Positions 1 to 9,043 are shown, numbered from the stretch's first letter. The stretch: 64,000 nucleotides of DNA from Sva-07 sp963716095 (GCA_963716095.1 CAVQSV010000016.1:62001-126000); one strand, 5' to 3'. Translations and numbers: made by a program. The notes: generated by a model from the sequence alone, not told the origin.

Positions 1-1094
1 TGGGCCTCGGCGGCGAGCACCAGCGCCACCATCGTCTCGGCCACCACGCCCATCGCCGGGACGGCGGTGACGTCGGTTCGCTCCTTGAACGACACCGTCG
101 ACTCCTTGGTGACCGTGTCGACGGTTTCGAGCGTCGGGACGTTCAAGGTGGCGAGCGGTTTCATCGCGGCGCGCACCACCAAGAGCTCGCCGGTGGAGAT
201 TCCACCCTCGGTGCCGCCGGCGAGCGTGCTGCCGCGGCGGTAGTCACCGGCGTCGGCGTCCCACGAGATCGGGTCGTGCGCCACGCTGCCGCGCCGACCC
301 GCGACGTCGAACCCGTCGCCGATCTCGACGCCCTTGACCGCCTGGATGCTCATGATGGCCTGCGAGAGCAGGGCGTCGAGCTTGCGATCCCAGTGGACAT
401 GGCTGCCGAGCCCGACGGGAACTCCGAAGCCGAGCACCTCGACGACGCCGCCCAGCGAGTCGCCGTCCTTGGCAGCCGCCTTGATCTCGGTGATCATCGC
501 CTCACTCGCGTCGGGGTCGAAACACCGGACCTGGTTCTCGTCGACCTGGCCGAGCTGGTCGGGGGTCGGTCGGGTGGCCCCGGCGGGCACCCGTGCTGCG
601 CCCATCTGGATCACATGGGAGATGATCTCGATGCCGAGGTAGGACAGCAGCACCTTGGCGACTGCACCCGCTGCCACCCGTGCGGCGGTCTCGCGGGCAC
701 TGGCTCGTTCGAGGACGTCGCGGGCATCGGTGAAGCCGTACTTCTGCATGCCGGCGAGATCGGCGTGACCCGGGCGTACCTGGGTGAGCGGCGCCTTGGT
801 CGCCCCGGGCGCCGGGCTCATCTCCTCGTGCCACTTGTCGCTGCGGAACCACTCGCTGTTCTTGATCTCGATCGCCACCGGAGACCCGAGCGTGCGACCG
901 TGACGCACCCCACCGATGAGCGTGAGTTCGTCCTGTTCGAAGCGCTGACGGGGGCCACGGCCGTATCCGAGCCGGCGGCGGCCCATCTCGGCCTGGATCT
1001 GCTCGACGGTGATCGGAAGCCCCGCCGGGAGGCCCTCCATGACGACGACGAGCGCCTGTCCGTGGGATTCGCCCGCCGTGAGATACCGCAACAT
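1..1094 (-). CDS. aroC: chorismate synthase, C-terminus cut by window edge
   Basis: Last step of the shikimate pathway: anti-elimination of phosphate from 5-enolpyruvylshikimate-3-phosphate to chorismate, using reduced FMN, in the cytosol. The protein begins MLRYLTAGESHGQALVVVME, the family's N-terminal signature, and runs open for about 364 residues. Near the cut end it contains GGISTGELLVVRAAMKP and KERTDVTAVPAMGVVAE, both typical of the C-terminal third; probably about 25-35 residues are missing. ATG at 1094 is preferred over ATG at 1097 because it restores the family start and lies 7 nt after a TAGCCT hexamer. It follows aroE on the same strand, separated by a hairpin repeat. No internal frameshift is seen. 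Confidence 0.95.
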   Translation of the reverse strand, partial: MLRYLTAGESHGQALVVVMEGLPAGLPITVEQIQAEMGRRRLGYGRGPRQRFEQDELTLIGGVRHGRTLGSPVAIEIKNSEWFRSDKWHEEMSPAPGATKAPLTQVRPGHADLAGMQKYGFTDARDVLERASARETAARVAAGAVAKVLLSYLGIEIISHVIQMGAARVPAGATRPTPDQLGQVDENQVRCFDPDASEAMITEIKAAAKDGDSLGGVVEVLGFGVPVGLGSHVHWDRKLDALLSQAIMSIQAVKGVEIGDGFDVAGRRGSVAHDPISWDADAGDYRRGSTLAGGTEGGISTGELLVVRAAMKPLATLNVPTLETVDTVTKESTVSFKERTDVTAVPAMGVVAETMVALVLAAEA

Positions 1095-1101
1095 CATGGC
1101 G

Positions 1102-1107
1102 AGGCTA
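1102..1107 (-). promoter_or_regulatory. candidate -10 element of aroC (TAGCCT)
   Basis: A TANNNT hexamer ends 7 nt upstream of the aroC ATG, with no Shine-Dalgarno between them. This placement fits a leaderless transcript. No convincing -35 element is visible. The assignment is inference from position and from its recurrence at other genes here. Confidence 0.4.
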
Positions 1108-1150
1108 TCGGCCACCATCAGCGTGTCGAGACCGACGACCTCACTCCGAA

Positions 1151-1193
1151 CGATGAGCGAACACACCACATCTGCGGGGTTCGCTCATCGCTG
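1151..1193. repeat. 43-bp hairpin repeat, copy 1
   Basis: Perfect 12-bp inverted arms CGATGAGCGAAC (1151-1162) and GTTCGCTCATCG (1179-1190) enclose a smaller dyad around CATCTGCGG. The same 43 bases, with one mismatch and in the same orientation, recur at 15777-15819. It sits between the aroE stop and the aroC promoter, so it could end the upstream transcript. There is no U-tract. Confidence 0.8.
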
Positions 1194-1200
1194 ACGGGTT

Positions 1201-2035
1201 CTACCGGGCGGCCAACGCTGCCACGGCAGCTCGCCGCATCACGTCGACGTCGGGACGCTCGCCGAGCCAGGCCTGCTGCTGCAGCGCCGCCTGATGGATC
1301 AGCATCCCGAGCCCGTCGATCGTTCGGGCACCGGCCTGCTCGGCGCGGTGCAGCCAGGCGGTCTGCAGCGGGTGGTACACCAGGTCGACGACGATCTGCT
1401 CGGCGTGCAGCAGTGCGGTGTCGCACGGCAGTTGATCTGCAGTGGCAGACGCCGGATCGACGCCCATGCCGACACTCGAGGCATTGACCACGATGTGAGC
1501 GCCGGCGATGTCGTCGGCCGATCCCACCGAGGCCACCGCCGCCAAGCGACAAGCCGACTCGGCGCGTTCGACGGTTCGATTGACGACCCGGACCGAGGCG
1601 GCGCCGGCGCGCGCCGAGTTCGTCGATGACCGACCGGGCCGCTCCCCCGGCCCCGATCACCGCGACGTCGGCACCGACGATCCTCACACCCTCCTCGGCG
1701 ATCGACGACACGAAACCCGCACCATCCGTACTGGAGCCCACCAGCTCGTCACCGTCCCAGCTGACCGTGTTCACGGAGCCGAGTGCCTCGGCGGCCGGGT
1801 CGAGCCGGTCGACCGCGGCAGCGACGTCGTGCTTGTGCGGCATCGTCACCGACAACCCGGCGAGCCCGAGCACTCGCATCGCATCGACCGCCTCGGCGCC
1901 ACGACCGGGGGCCACGTCGAAGGCAACGTAGGTCCAGTCGACGCCGGCAGCATCGAACGCCGCTCGGTGAATCGCCGGCGACAGGCTGTGCGCGACCGGC
2001 GACCCGATGAGCGCCGCAACCCGGCGCTGGCTCAC
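1201..2035 (-). CDS. aroE: shikimate dehydrogenase, reading frame interrupted by one frameshift
   Basis: Reduces 3-dehydroshikimate to shikimate with NADPH. The first frame begins VSQRRVAALIGSPVAHSLSP, the substrate-binding signature, and carries NTVSWDG and the NADP-binding loop VIGAGGAARSV. Near 1606, in GC-rich sequence (GCGCCGGCGCC), homology moves to the next frame with SVRVVNRTVERAESA and continues through VVNASSVGM and DLVYHPLQT to a TAG at 1201. Removing one base restores about 277 residues, normal length. The GTG start overlaps the mltG stop (GTGA). A sequencing error is more likely than a true pseudogene, because the downstream half is well conserved and the gene lies in an intact aro operon. 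Confidence 0.9.
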
Positions 2036-3270
2036 AGAACGCCGGCCTGGCGGGCCAGTTCGATGTTGCGCTCGTGCTGCCAGAGTTCGGAGGCGAACAC
2101 GTGCCGGCCGTCTTCGTCGGCGATCACGTAGTAGAGGTACGCACACGACGTCGGCTCGGCCAGCTCGACGCAGATCGGGTCACCGGCGGGCGGGTTCGGC
2201 GCCGGGTTGAGCGCGGCCTCGATCGACGCGTGGCCCGGGTTGGCGATCGGCGTCGGGGGAAGACCAGGACGCGAGTAGGTGTTGTAGGGCCCGTCGATGA
2301 CCCGGAGATCGGCGAAGGACAGCGCTGGGTCGAGTCCGGCCAGCTCGGCTCCGTACAACACGGTGGCGTCGATCTGGAGCAACGTGGGGTTCTCGGGATC
2401 CAACTGGCTCAGGCCGAGGCGGTTGTAGATGACCCGTGCGATCTTCGCCCGATCCTCGGGGACCTTGGCCTCCCGTTCGATCATCGAGGCGACGATCAAC
2501 GCTTCGTAGGGTGTGACGCCGAGCGCCCGCGACCGGTTGACGATGTCCTCCTGATCGGCGACGCGCTCCATCAGGGCGATCATCCGCTCGATGACCTGCC
2601 CCTCGCTCTCGGCATTGGAGACCTGATAGGTGTCGGGGAAGAGCAGCCCCTCGAGTGACGTGACTTCGGGCGGCTGGAACGGCGACCGCAGCGAGCCGTC
2701 GGTGGCAGCCTCCATGAAGCCGTCGGCGGTCAGGCGCGGCACGGAGCTGTCGAGTCGGTCGGCCATGCGGCTGAGGGTGAAACCCTCGGGGAACGTCACC
2801 TTGGTGTAGGTCTGGCCGGGTGGCGTGCGCAGGCGGCCGAGCACGTTGCCCATGTGGTCGCTGGGGCGGATCTCGTAGTAACCGGGCGTGAGTTCGAGAC
2901 CGCCCTCGCGTTCCACGTACCACTCGAAGATCCCGGGGTCGGAGACCAGCCCGTCATCGGCCAGGCGCTGCGCCACCGATTCGAGGTCGTCGTCGTCGTT
3001 GACCGTGAAACTCTGCACGTCGCCGGCGGCACCTTCGGGGTTGATCTTGCCCAGATACCACCAGCCGACGGCTCCTGCCACCAGAATTGCCACGACCGCA
3101 GCGGCCATCGAGGCCCACACCACCCACTTGACGACACGCCGTTCGCCCCGCAGACGCTCGATCGAGCCGGTCTGGTCGGTGGCGTCCCAGGGGTCGCTGA
3201 CCCAGTCGACGGCGGGCCGCGAGTCGGGATCGACCTGGGCTTCGGGCAGGAGCGGGTCGAGTTGGGTCAT
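2032..3270 (-). CDS. mltG: endolytic murein transglycosylase MltG (YceG)
   Basis: Membrane-anchored lytic transglycosylase that cleaves nascent glycan strands and so helps set peptidoglycan chain length. The ATG start (MTQLDPLLPE) overlaps the ruvX stop as ATGA. A cytoplasmic tail of about 50 residues is followed by one hydrophobic segment (VVWASMAAAVVAILVAGAVG), then a LysM-like region and the YceG domain with the catalytic motif ASMIEREAKVPEDRAKIARV; the glutamate of IEREA is the expected catalytic residue. The late GHASIEAALNPAPNPP block is also typical. At 412 residues it is full length. The position between ruvX and aroE matches the conserved actinobacterial order. Confidence 0.93.
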   Translation of the reverse strand: MTQLDPLLPEAQVDPDSRPAVDWVSDPWDATDQTGSIERLRGERRVVKWVVWASMAAAVVAILVAGAVGWWYLGKINPEGAAGDVQSFTVNDDDDLESVAQRLADDGLVSDPGIFEWYVEREGGLELTPGYYEIRPSDHMGNVLGRLRTPPGQTYTKVTFPEGFTLSRMADRLDSSVPRLTADGFMEAATDGSLRSPFQPPEVTSLEGLLFPDTYQVSNAESEGQVIERMIALMERVADQEDIVNRSRALGVTPYEALIVASMIEREAKVPEDRAKIARVIYNRLGLSQLDPENPTLLQIDATVLYGAELAGLDPALSFADLRVIDGPYNTYSRPGLPPTPIANPGHASIEAALNPAPNPPAGDPICVELAEPTSCAYLYYVIADEDGRHVFASELWQHERNIELARQAGVL

Positions 3271-3734
3271 GACGCCCCGCCACCGGTCCAGGTGGACGCT
3301 CGATGGTCGAGCCACGCCTGCAACATCACCGCAGCTGCCACCTTGTCGACGACCTTGCGGCGCTGGCGGGCATCGAGGCCGGCTTCGAGCATGCCGCGTT
3401 CGGCGGTCACCGTGGTGAATCGCTCGTCGTACATCTGCACCGGCACCCCGACAACGCTAGCCAGCTGTTTGGCCTCCGTCTCGGCAGACCGCGCTGCGGG
3501 GCCCTTGCTGCCATCGAGCGACAGCGGCAGACCGACGACGACCAGTTCGGCCTCTTCGTCGCGCACCAGCCTGGCGATCGCCGAGTGGTCGTGGCGTCGC
3601 GATGATGATCGATGCACCGTGGTGAGCGCCGACGCGACGATGCCGGAGATGTCGCTGACGGCGATCCCGATCCGTTTCGATCCCAGATCGATGCCGAGCG
3701 CCCGAACGCCGGGCGGCCGGCGGGGACGAGTCAC
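3267..3734 (-). CDS. ruvX: Holliday junction resolvase-like protein YqgF/RuvX
   Basis: RNase H-fold nuclease family implicated in pre-16S rRNA 5' processing and proposed as a Holliday junction resolvase. The protein shows the first acidic motif ALGIDLGSKRIGIAVSD, the middle motif ELVVVGLPLSLDGSKGP, and the C-terminal YDERFTTVTAE, all expected in the family. The start is GTG at 3734, overlapping the alaS stop as GTGA; an upstream extension would lie wholly within alaS. At 155 residues it is of usual size. The alaS-ruvX-mltG order is conserved across actinobacteria. Confidence 0.93.
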   Translation of the reverse strand: MTRPRRPPGVRALGIDLGSKRIGIAVSDISGIVASALTTVHRSSSRRHDHSAIARLVRDEEAELVVVGLPLSLDGSKGPAARSAETEAKQLASVVGVPVQMYDERFTTVTAERGMLEAGLDARQRRKVVDKVAAAVMLQAWLDHRASTWTGGGAS

Positions 3735-6367
3735 GTGGAGGAGGCGACCAGACCTGCGGCCGCCTGGGCGGCCAGCTCGAGGGCTGCCGGGATTCCCGTG
3801 ACGTCCTTGCCGCCGGCGGTGGCGATGTCGCCCTTGCCGCCGCCGCCGCCGCCGACTGCCTTCGCGGCGTCCTTGATCAGGCCCGACGCGTTCCAACCGC
3901 TGCCCGTCTCGACCGCAGCGACCAGGCCGACACCGCCGCTGGTGGTCTCGCCGATCAGCACCACCAGGCGCATGCCTGGGTGCTGACGAACAGCGATCGC
4001 CAGCTCGCGCAGGTCGCCGGGGTTGAGGCCATCGACCTGGGTGACCAGTACACCCTCGTGCGCGATCGCCGCGAGTTCGCCGGCGCGCCCCATCGCCAAC
4101 TGCGCCCGAAGCGCCTTGATCTCGTCGTGCAGCGCCTTGGTCTCGTCGAGCTTGCGCTGCATGCCGACCAGCAGATCATCCGACGACGCTCCGACGAGTC
4201 GTGCAGCGTCGGCGATCAACTGCTCGTCTCGTTGCAGCAGCGCGACGCTGGCCGCGCCCGTGACGGCTTCGATACGCCGAAGGTTGGAGCCGATCGACGA
4301 CTCGCTGACCACCTTGATCGTGCCGATGTCGCCGGTGGCACGCACGTGGGTGCCGCCGCAGAGTTCGATCGACGAGCCCGCTTCGAGCACGCGCACGATG
4401 TCGCCGTACTTGTCGCCGAAGAACGCAATGGCGCCGAGGGCTTCGGCTTCGTCCTTGGTGGTCTCGAAGATGCGCGTCGGAGTGTTGGCGAGGGTCTCGC
4501 TGTTCGCGAGCCGCTCGATTTCGGCGATCTGTTCGTCGGTGACGGCCTCGTAGTGACTGAAGTCGAATCGGAGACGGTCGGGCCCGACCATCGAGCCGGC
4601 CTGCTTGACGTGGTCGCCCAGCACCAACCGCAGCGCATGGTGCAACAGGTGCGTGGCGGTGTGGTTGCGCCGGATGGCGCTGCGGCGCCCGGCGTCGATC
4701 GAGGCGGTCGCGGTCTGGCCGGAGGTGACCGAACCCTCGATGCGAGCGCGATGACGCCGCAGGTTCGGCAACGCAAAGGTGGTGTCGAGCACGTGGGCGG
4801 TACCGGTGTCGGTGACGATCGTGCCGGTGTCGCCGATCTGGCCGCCGGCCTCGGCGTAGAACGGCGTGCGGTCGAGGAACACGTCGACCAGTCCGGACTC
4901 GTCGTCGGACTCGACCGGGACCACGGCGAGCACCCGGCTCTCGGAGGTGTCGTCGACGTAGCCGACGAATTCGGTGACGCCGAACTGCTCGACGACATCG
5001 CGGTAGGCGTCGAGGTCGATGCCGTCGCCGGCGCCCTTCTGGGCCGCCTTGGCGCGCTCGCGCTGGGCGGCCATCTCGGTGGTGAAGCCGTCGAGGTCGA
5101 CAGCGACGTTGCGTTCCCCGGTGATCTCCTGGGTGAGTTCGAGTGGGAACCCGTAGGTGTCGTGCAGCAGGAACGCGGTCGAACCCGACAGCTCCGAAGG
5201 GTTGGCCTCGAGCTCACCGTCGAGGATGCCGAGACCGTGCTTGAGTGTCTGACGGAAGCGCTCTTCCTCCTTGGTCATCACGCTGACGACGAAGTCGCGG
5301 TTCTTGACGATGTCGGGATAGGCGTTGCCCATCACGTCGATGGCGACCTCGGTGAGGCGTGGCATCACGAGTGAGTCGGTGCCGAGCAGGTAGGCGTAGC
5401 GCACCGCCCGGCGGATGATGCGGCGCAGCACGTAGCCGCGGGCCTCATTGGATGGGAACACCCCGTCGTTGACCAGCATCGCCCCCGAGCGGGCATGCTC
5501 GGCGAGCACGCGCATGGCAAAGCTGTCGCGGTCGTCGTAGTCGCCCACCCGGTAGGACTTGCCGGTGATCGAGCAGGCCTCGTCGATCATCGGCTGCATC
5601 AGGTCGGTCTCCCACACCGAGTCGACGCCTTGGACGAGCGCCAGGATGCGTTCGAGGCCGGCGCCGGTGTCGATCGACGGTTTCGGCAACGGTGTGCGGC
5701 TGCCGTCGGGAGCCTGATCGAACTGCATGAAGACCAGGTTCCAGAACTCCATGAACCGATCGCCGGCCGGGTCGCCGAGGGGGCCACCCTCGGGGCCGAA
5801 GGACGGGCCGCGATCGATGTGGATCTCGCTGCACGGCCCGCAGGGCCCGGTTTCTCCGGCCTGCCAGAAGTTGTCCTTGTCGCCGAGGCGTTGGATCCGG
5901 TCCATCGGCACACCGACCATCTCGTGCCAGATCGCCTCGGCCTCGTCGTCGGACTCGTGCACCGTGATCCACAGCCGGTCGCCGTCGAAACCCCACCCGC
6001 CGTTTGCGGGGTCGCCCGTGACCAGATCCCAGCTCCAGGGGATGGCCGACTCCTTGAAGTAGTCGCCGAAGCTGAAGTTGCCGAGCATCTCGAAGAAGAC
6101 CAGGTGGCGCTTGGTCCGCCCGACGTCGTCGAGGTCGTTGTGCTTGCCTCCGGCGCGGGCGCACTTCTGCGAGCTCACCGCACGCAGGAACGGCGGCTGT
6201 TCGTCGCCGACGAAGTAGGGCTTGAAGGGCAGCATGCCTGCGACGTTGAACAGCACCGTGGGGTCGTGCGGGATGAGACTCGCCGAGGGCACGACGGTGT
6301 GATCCTTCGCAGCGAAGAAGTCGCGGAAGGAGTCGCGCAGTTGGTCGGCGTTCATCGAAACAGTCAT
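3731..6367 (-). CDS. alaS: alanyl-tRNA synthetase
   Basis: Class II synthetase charging tRNA-Ala, with an editing domain. The N-terminal catalytic core shows RDFFAAKDHTVVPSASLIP, FKPYFVGDEQPPFLRAVSSQ and CVRAGGKHNDLDDVG-like sequence. The editing domain has RRNHTATHLLHHALR (HxxxH zinc ligands), then the CGGTHVRATGDIG motif, and a glycine-rich C-terminal C-Ala domain ends in LVASST. The start is either ATG 6367 (MTVSMNADQL) or ATG 6355 (MNADQL). The first lies 10 nt after a TAGGCT hexamer, the second is closer to typical family starts. It is divergently oriented to the Cys-rich gene and heads the aro-linked operon. Confidence 0.96.
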   Translation of the reverse strand: MTVSMNADQLRDSFRDFFAAKDHTVVPSASLIPHDPTVLFNVAGMLPFKPYFVGDEQPPFLRAVSSQKCARAGGKHNDLDDVGRTKRHLVFFEMLGNFSFGDYFKESAIPWSWDLVTGDPANGGWGFDGDRLWITVHESDDEAEAIWHEMVGVPMDRIQRLGDKDNFWQAGETGPCGPCSEIHIDRGPSFGPEGGPLGDPAGDRFMEFWNLVFMQFDQAPDGSRTPLPKPSIDTGAGLERILALVQGVDSVWETDLMQPMIDEACSITGKSYRVGDYDDRDSFAMRVLAEHARSGAMLVNDGVFPSNEARGYVLRRIIRRAVRYAYLLGTDSLVMPRLTEVAIDVMGNAYPDIVKNRDFVVSVMTKEEERFRQTLKHGLGILDGELEANPSELSGSTAFLLHDTYGFPLELTQEITGERNVAVDLDGFTTEMAAQRERAKAAQKGAGDGIDLDAYRDVVEQFGVTEFVGYVDDTSESRVLAVVPVESDDESGLVDVFLDRTPFYAEAGGQIGDTGTIVTDTGTAHVLDTTFALPNLRRHRARIEGSVTSGQTATASIDAGRRSAIRRNHTATHLLHHALRLVLGDHVKQAGSMVGPDRLRFDFSHYEAVTDEQIAEIERLANSETLANTPTRIFETTKDEAEALGAIAFFGDKYGDIVRVLEAGSSIELCGGTHVRATGDIGTIKVVSESSIGSNLRRIEAVTGAASVALLQRDEQLIADAARLVGASSDDLLVGMQRKLDETKALHDEIKALRAQLAMGRAGELAAIAHEGVLVTQVDGLNPGDLRELAIAVRQHPGMRLVVLIGETTSGGVGLVAAVETGSGWNASGLIKDAAKAVGGGGGGKGDIATAGGKDVTGIPAALELAAQAAAGLVASST

Positions 6368-6377
6368 GGCCCGGGCG

Positions 6378-6383
6378 AGCCTA
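6378..6383 (-). promoter_or_regulatory. candidate -10 element of alaS (TAGGCT)
   Basis: TANNNT hexamer 10 nt before ATG 6367 and 22 nt before ATG 6355. This is a weaker fit to the 6-8 nt spacing seen at other genes, so the leader would be very short rather than absent. Confidence 0.3.
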
Positions 6384-6393
6384 TCGACGCCGG

Positions 6394-6399
6394 TAGCTT
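6394..6399 (+). promoter_or_regulatory. candidate -10 element of the Cys-rich gene (TAGCTT)
   Basis: TANNNT hexamer ending 8 nt before GTG 6408, with no Shine-Dalgarno between. It supports GTG 6408 as the start over the in-frame ATG at 6366, which would overlap the alaS start codon. Confidence 0.4.
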
Positions 6400-6407
6400 G
6401 CTCCCGA

Positions 6408-7226
6408 GTGAGTAGCCGACGCGCCGACGCGCCATCAGAGCAACCAGCAGACCGGTCGACCGAAGCGTCCGCAGCGCCTGCAGCCGCCCCACCCCCGGAC
6501 GATCTGCACGAGTGGATCAGCTTCGAGGACCCCGACGAGCACCGCACCTGGTTGTTCGACGCCACCTACCTGCGGTCGAACTACACCTGCATCTACGGCT
6601 GTGGCTGCAAGGGCATCCTCGATGAGCCGGCCCCCGAATTGCAGCTCGGCTGCTGCAGCCACGGCGCGCACTTCGCCGATGCCGACGACGTGAAGAACCT
6701 GGAGCAGTACGTCGATCGGTTGGAACCGCATCACATGCAGTTCCACGCCAAGCTGCGCAAGAAGGGCTACCTGCGCGACGGCGAACCGGACGACGATGGC
6801 AACCCGACGACCGTGACCCGGTTGGTCGACGACGCGTGCATCTTCCTCAACCGGGTCGGTTTCGAGGGCGGGGTGGGCTGCGCACTGCACATCGCTGCGC
6901 TCGAGGCAAATGAACGACCGATGGACTGGAAGCCATCGGTGTGCTGGCAGGTGCCGATCCGCCTCGAGCATTCCACCGACGAGTCCGGCCACGTCACCTC
7001 GCGCGTACGCGAGTGGAAGCGGCGTGACTGGGGCGAGGGCGGCGACGAATTCGGCTGGTGGTGCACGGAGGAGCCCGACGCATTCGTCGGCAGTGAGCCG
7101 CTGTATGTGTCAGCGAGAGACGACATCGTCGAATTGGTCGGCGAGCGGATCTACCAGACGATGACAGCGCTGCTCGAACGTCCGAATTGGGTACCGCTCC
7201 CTCACCCGGCCGTTCGCCGGCGGTGA
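6408..7226 (+). CDS. conserved-looking Cys-rich protein of unknown function
   Basis: I do not recognise a named function. The 272-residue soluble protein has a low-complexity Ala/Pro N-terminus of about 30 residues, then a Cys-rich core: CIYGCGCKGI, LQLGCCSHGAHF, and later GGVGCALHIAA and SVCWQVPIRLE. It is rich in Trp and acidic residues near the end (EFGWWCTEEPDAFVG). The Cys and His spacing suggests a metal site, zinc or iron-sulfur, but this is inference. It is transcribed away from alaS, and its stop lies only 4 bp from the convergent stop of a small basic/acidic protein. Start chosen as GTG 6408. Confidence 0.8.
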   Translation: MSSRRADAPSEQPADRSTEASAAPAAAPPPDDLHEWISFEDPDEHRTWLFDATYLRSNYTCIYGCGCKGILDEPAPELQLGCCSHGAHFADADDVKNLEQYVDRLEPHHMQFHAKLRKKGYLRDGEPDDDGNPTTVTRLVDDACIFLNRVGFEGGVGCALHIAALEANERPMDWKPSVCWQVPIRLEHSTDESGHVTSRVREWKRRDWGEGGDEFGWWCTEEPDAFVGSEPLYVSARDDIVELVGERIYQTMTALLERPNWVPLPHPAVRRR

Positions 7227-7230
7227 CGGC

Positions 7231-7428
7231 TCAGTCGTCTTGTTCGTCGTCGTCGAACGTGACGCCGTACTTCTCGGCAAGCGCGGCGTACTCGTCGTCA
7301 TCGTCGGCGTCGTCGTTCGACGACCCGGACGGCTCAGATCGGTCACCGAAACCCAGATCAAAGGCTCCCGGACCGGACTGCTTCAGTTTTCTCGCCTCTT
7401 CGAAACGGCGATGACGACCCTTCTTCAC
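7231..7428 (-). CDS. small two-faced (basic then acidic) hypothetical protein
   Basis: A 65-residue protein starting at GTG 7428. The N-terminal third is strongly basic (VVKKGRHRRFEEARKLKQ) and the C-terminal half is strongly acidic (NDDADDDDEYAALAEKYG, then DDDEQDD). A GGGAG stretch lies upstream of the start. I know of no function. The basic head could bind RNA or the ribosome, but that is speculation. The stop lies 4 bp from the convergent stop of the Cys-rich gene. Codon use and charge pattern look like a real gene rather than a shadow. Confidence 0.6.
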   Translation of the reverse strand: MKKGRHRRFEEARKLKQSGPGAFDLGFGDRSEPSGSSNDDADDDDEYAALAEKYGVTFDDDEQDD

Positions 7429-7548
7429 GACAGGGCTCCCACACACTAGAAAGCTGATAATCGGTCTGAGGCTAGCGGCGGTACCAGGCATTTCTCGGGC
7501 CGCGGTCGAATTGTCCGTCACACCCTCGCATGTGGGTCACCTCGGGCC

Positions 7549-8730
7549 TCAGTCGGTGACCGCGTGCAGCCTGAGACGGCCCTCGGGATCGAACGTGAGC
7601 CCCGCTTCGCCGCCGACCAGCCGGCGGATGCCTTCGCCCACGAGCTCATTTCGCCAACCGCTGCCCAACCGCGCGTCGTCATCACCTCGTAGGAACGCCA
7701 CGATGTCGGCTCTCGTGGCGAGCAGCGTCGGATCGAGTCGCTCGTCGCGTGCGAGCTGGCCGACCCACGCCGACACCAGCGTGACCGCCGGGCGCATGCT
7801 CCGGTCGAGATCGTCGGCCGACGGTGGCGATGGCGGCGCCGGAGCGCCCTTGGCGGCTCGAACCGCGTCGAGGATCTCCTCGGCAATGCCCCCACGCGAA
7901 TGTCTGTCGTCGACGCCGCGGGCTTGCGACAGCTCCTTGAGCGACGTCGGACCGCGCTGCGAGATCCCCAAGATCGCCAGATCCGGCAACACCTGACGCA
8001 CTGGCACATCGGTTCGCATCGCTCGTCGCTCCCGCCACGCCGCGACGCTCTGGGCGACGGCGCGGGCGTTCGGCCGCAGCGAACGCGCGTCCTTGAGGCG
8101 CAACCACGCATCATCGGGGGCCGATCCGCTCGTCGGACGGGTGCGCAACTCCTCGCACGCATCCTCTGCCCAGCCGAGCCGCTCGGCTTCGGCGAGTTGC
8201 GCGATCAGGCGCTCGTGCACTTCCAGCAGGTACTCGACGTCGACGGCGGCGTACTGACACTGGCTGTCGGTGAGCGGACGCCGAAGCCAGTCGGTGAGCC
8301 GGTCACCCTTGGGCGGTGACACCCCGATCTCGCCTTGCAGCAACGACACGAGTGACGGCGTGCCGTAGCCGACGAAACCGGCCGCGAGCTGCGTGTCGAA
8401 CATCTTGGTCGGCACCGAGCCCACCGCGTGGGTGAGGACATCGAGGTCCTGCTGTGCAGCGTGGATGACGCACAGCGAATCGGAGGAGAACAGCCGACCG
8501 AACGGGGTGACGTCGATGGCGAGCGGGTCGATGAGGGCCAGTTGCTGACCATCGTTCGACCGCCACGCCACCTGCACCAACGCCAGCTTCGGGTAGTAGG
8601 TCCGCTCGCGATGGAACTCGGTGTCGAGGGCGTACCGAGGTTGTTCGATCAGTGTGGCGACCAGCTCGTCGAACTCGGCTTGGGTGTCGACCCAACGGTA
8701 GGAGATTCGCGGTTCACCCACCGGTGGCAC
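7549..8730 (-). CDS. rnd: ribonuclease D (DEDDy 3'-5' exonuclease with HRDC domain)
   Basis: 3'-5' exoribonuclease acting on stable RNA ends. The DEDD motifs are present: ALDTEFHRERTYYPKLALVQ (Exo I), VIHAAQQDLDVL (Exo II) and QYAAVDVEYLLEVH (Exo III with Tyr). A helical HRDC-type region follows around residues 215-300 and a second near the C-terminus. At 393 residues it matches actinobacterial RNase D. The start is GTG 8730, overlapping the rhodanese gene's end by 17 bp on the same strand, so the two are probably co-transcribed with mobA and the DUF3151 gene. Confidence 0.92.
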   Translation of the reverse strand: MPPVGEPRISYRWVDTQAEFDELVATLIEQPRYALDTEFHRERTYYPKLALVQVAWRSNDGQQLALIDPLAIDVTPFGRLFSSDSLCVIHAAQQDLDVLTHAVGSVPTKMFDTQLAAGFVGYGTPSLVSLLQGEIGVSPPKGDRLTDWLRRPLTDSQCQYAAVDVEYLLEVHERLIAQLAEAERLGWAEDACEELRTRPTSGSAPDDAWLRLKDARSLRPNARAVAQSVAAWRERRAMRTDVPVRQVLPDLAILGISQRGPTSLKELSQARGVDDRHSRGGIAEEILDAVRAAKGAPAPPSPPSADDLDRSMRPAVTLVSAWVGQLARDERLDPTLLATRADIVAFLRGDDDARLGSGWRNELVGEGIRRLVGGEAGLTFDPEGRLRLHAVTD

Positions 8731-9043
8731 CGGATCCGGCGCCGGTGGCGGTGTCGAACCCGGCAGCCGTCCACGCGATCATGCCACCAGCGACGTTGAC
8801 CACGTCGTGGCCCTGATCGCCGAGGAACTGACACGCCCGGCCGGAACGCGCGCCGGAACGACACACGATGTAGGTGGGCGCTCCATCGAACTGCTCGACG
8901 TTGCCGGGCACGGTGGCCAGCGGCACCAACGAGGCGTGTGCGATGTGGCCCTGCGCCCACTCGTCCGGCTCGCGAACGTCGATGATGCGCGCCGAGCTGC
9001 CGAGTGCGGCCAGGTCCTGAACCGAGATCTCCTTGACTGTCAC
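8714..9043 (-). CDS. single-domain rhodanese-like sulfurtransferase
   Basis: A 109-residue rhodanese fold. The N-terminal signature ARIIDVREPDEWAQGHIAHA and the active loop YIVCRSGARSGRA are visible; the Cys of CRSGARS would carry the persulfide. The C-terminal VVNVAGGMIAWTAAGFD is also typical. It starts at GTG 9043, 4 bp after the mobA stop, and runs into the RNase D gene. The substrate is unknown. Its position beside mobA could hint at sulfur transfer for a cofactor, but no other molybdopterin gene is nearby. Confidence 0.9.
   Translation of the reverse strand: MTVKEISVQDLAALGSSARIIDVREPDEWAQGHIAHASLVPLATVPGNVEQFDGAPTYIVCRSGARSGRACQFLGDQGHDVVNVAGGMIAWTAAGFDTATGAGSGATGG

Noticed and set aside
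1201..2035. aroE as a true pseudogene
   Set aside because: Both halves are strongly conserved, only one base is out, and the pathway genes on either side are intact.
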